A DNA stretch of 5,513 nt from an uncultured Collinsella sp. (GTDB lineage: Bacteria; Actinomycetota; Coriobacteriia; Coriobacteriales; Coriobacteriaceae), in NCBI GenBank assembly GCA_900555745.1, contig USMH01000080.1, positions 1 to 5,513 of the forward strand, in the 5' to 3' direction. Under the pieces are notes generated by a model. That model saw only the letters and a program-made list of their open reading frames with translations, was not told the origin of the DNA and searched no databases. Of this stretch, positions 5,203-5,513 are shown one piece after another. Position 1 is the first letter of the stretch; every line of letters begins with the position of its first letter. The position numbers and the translations under genes are program-made.

Positions 5203-5346
5203 GCTGCGACGTCCCCGCCGCCCTTCATCGCGCACAGTCCGCGCGCGCCTCCGAATCCTGAACTTGATCTCGTACGAGTCGAGAAACGTGACGATAAACG
5301 TGCCCACCGCCGCCAGGGCGGCGAGGGCTTCAAAGACCTTCGACAT
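5194..5346 (-). CDS. Small membrane protein with basic tail, candidate type I (holin-like) toxin
   Basis: A 50-aa gene. GGAGG (5359-5355) lies 8 nt before ATG, one of the best ribosome binding sites in the window. The peptide has a hydrophobic segment at residues 4-24 (VFEALAALAAVGTFIVTFL), then a tail with 13 Lys/Arg in residues 28-50. Size, a single membrane helix and the FEAL...GTFIVTFL pattern recall the short holin-like and TxpA/BsrG-type toxins of type I toxin-antitoxin modules, though its basic tail is longer than usual; this similarity is from memory of the family. Its message probably runs to the minus-strand terminator at 5052, giving a 3' untranslated region of about 140 nt overlapped by the plus-strand RNA. 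An ordinary small membrane protein is the alternative. Coding is fairly likely; the toxin role is a hypothesis. Confidence 0.66.
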   Translation of the reverse strand: MSKVFEALAALAAVGTFIVTFLDSYEIKFRIRRRARTVRDEGRRGRRSKK

Positions 5347-5373
5347 AAGCGACACCTCCAAGGGAAAGCATCG

Positions 5374-5385
5374 CCCGCGCGCGGG
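5374..5385. promoter_or_regulatory. 12-bp palindrome in the leader of the 50-aa gene
   Basis: CCCGCGCGCGGG is a perfect palindrome 15 bp upstream of the GGAGG of the small membrane-protein gene. It could be an operator or a leader hairpin; chance is possible in such GC-rich DNA. Confidence 0.35.
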
Positions 5386-5399
5386 AATCCGCCGCTGTG

Positions 5400-5405
5400 A
5401 TTCTA
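5400..5405 (-). promoter_or_regulatory. Possible -10 box for the 50-aa gene
   Basis: The minus strand reads TAGAAT, five of six matches to TATAAT, 53 bp before the start codon. No recognisable -35 lies 16-18 bp upstream, so this is a weak promoter call. Confidence 0.3.
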
Positions 5406-5458
5406 CCCCACTGGCCGCCGCGGGAGACGTTCACCGCTCTTAGATCGGGTTGTCGCGG

Positions 5459-5513
5459 GGTGTACAATAACTGTATTGATAATATACGTCCTGCAAAGGC
5501 GAGGCCTTAGCCC
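5459..5513. repeat. Terminal redundancy marking a circular molecule
   Basis: These last 55 bases are identical to bases 1-55. The internal copy at 111-165 differs from them at four positions, so this is the same locus read twice rather than a third repeat. The circle is about 5458 bp. A 55-base overlap is also a common assembler k-mer length. Confidence 0.9.

Noticed and set aside
5133..5333. 66-codon minus-strand frame
   Set aside because: It overlaps the 50-aa gene in another frame, lacks a ribosome binding site and gives an Arg/Ser/Pro-rich product.
5105..5443. 112-codon plus-strand frame
   Set aside because: No Shine-Dalgarno before its ATG, and it crosses the strong terminator at 5170-5202. 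The 50-aa gene opposite it has far better signals.

Overview
This window looks like one complete small circular plasmid. Bases 5459-5513 repeat bases 1-55 exactly, so the molecule closes at about 5458 bp and the last 55 bases are assembly overlap. It is GC-rich, with GTG/ATG starts behind strong GGAGG-type ribosome binding sites. The genes are a primase-type replication protein, a MobA/MobL (MOBQ) relaxase and their partners. That set is typical of cryptic mobilizable plasmids of high-GC gut Gram-positives; my best guess is a Coriobacteriia host such as Eggerthellaceae or Collinsella, but this is inference from composition and gene types only. There is no resistance, metabolic or T4SS gene: the plasmid can be mobilized but cannot transfer itself.

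Layout. Bases 1-197 hold two diverged 66-bp direct repeats set 110 bp apart, AT-rich in their first half, just ahead of the replication gene. A rep operon follows on the plus strand: a 632-aa archaeo-eukaryotic-primase-type Rep (198-2096), then an overlapping 160-aa helix-turn-helix/coiled-coil protein (2077-2559) that resembles single-protein partition factors. The junction of these two genes is packed with GAAAC/GTTTC motifs, including an 18-bp perfect palindrome resembling parS and Noc sites. A 19-bp perfect terminator hairpin closes this operon and separates it from a convergent minus-strand pair: a mobC/traD-like relaxosome gene (3270-2947) and a translationally coupled 108-aa unknown (2950-2624).

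Between mobC and the divergent relaxase gene mobA (3624-5009) is a clear oriT: an IncQ/RSF1010-type nic core on the minus strand (3381-3369) with an adjacent inverted repeat, plus two further palindromic elements. After mobA come stacked hairpins and terminators facing both ways, and a short minus-strand gene (5346-5194) for a 50-aa protein with one membrane segment and a very basic tail. Its long 3' untranslated region is overlapped by a candidate plus-strand RNA of about 100 nt, the arrangement seen in type I toxin-antitoxin pairs.

Together: Rep and the repeats would replicate the plasmid; the HTH/coiled-coil protein and the GAAAC cluster may segregate it or regulate the operon; MobA, the MobC-like protein and oriT let it use another element's conjugation pore; and the membrane peptide/RNA pair may act as a maintenance module. 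The least described parts are the parS-like cluster, the 50-aa gene with its antisense RNA, and the 108-aa partner of mobC.
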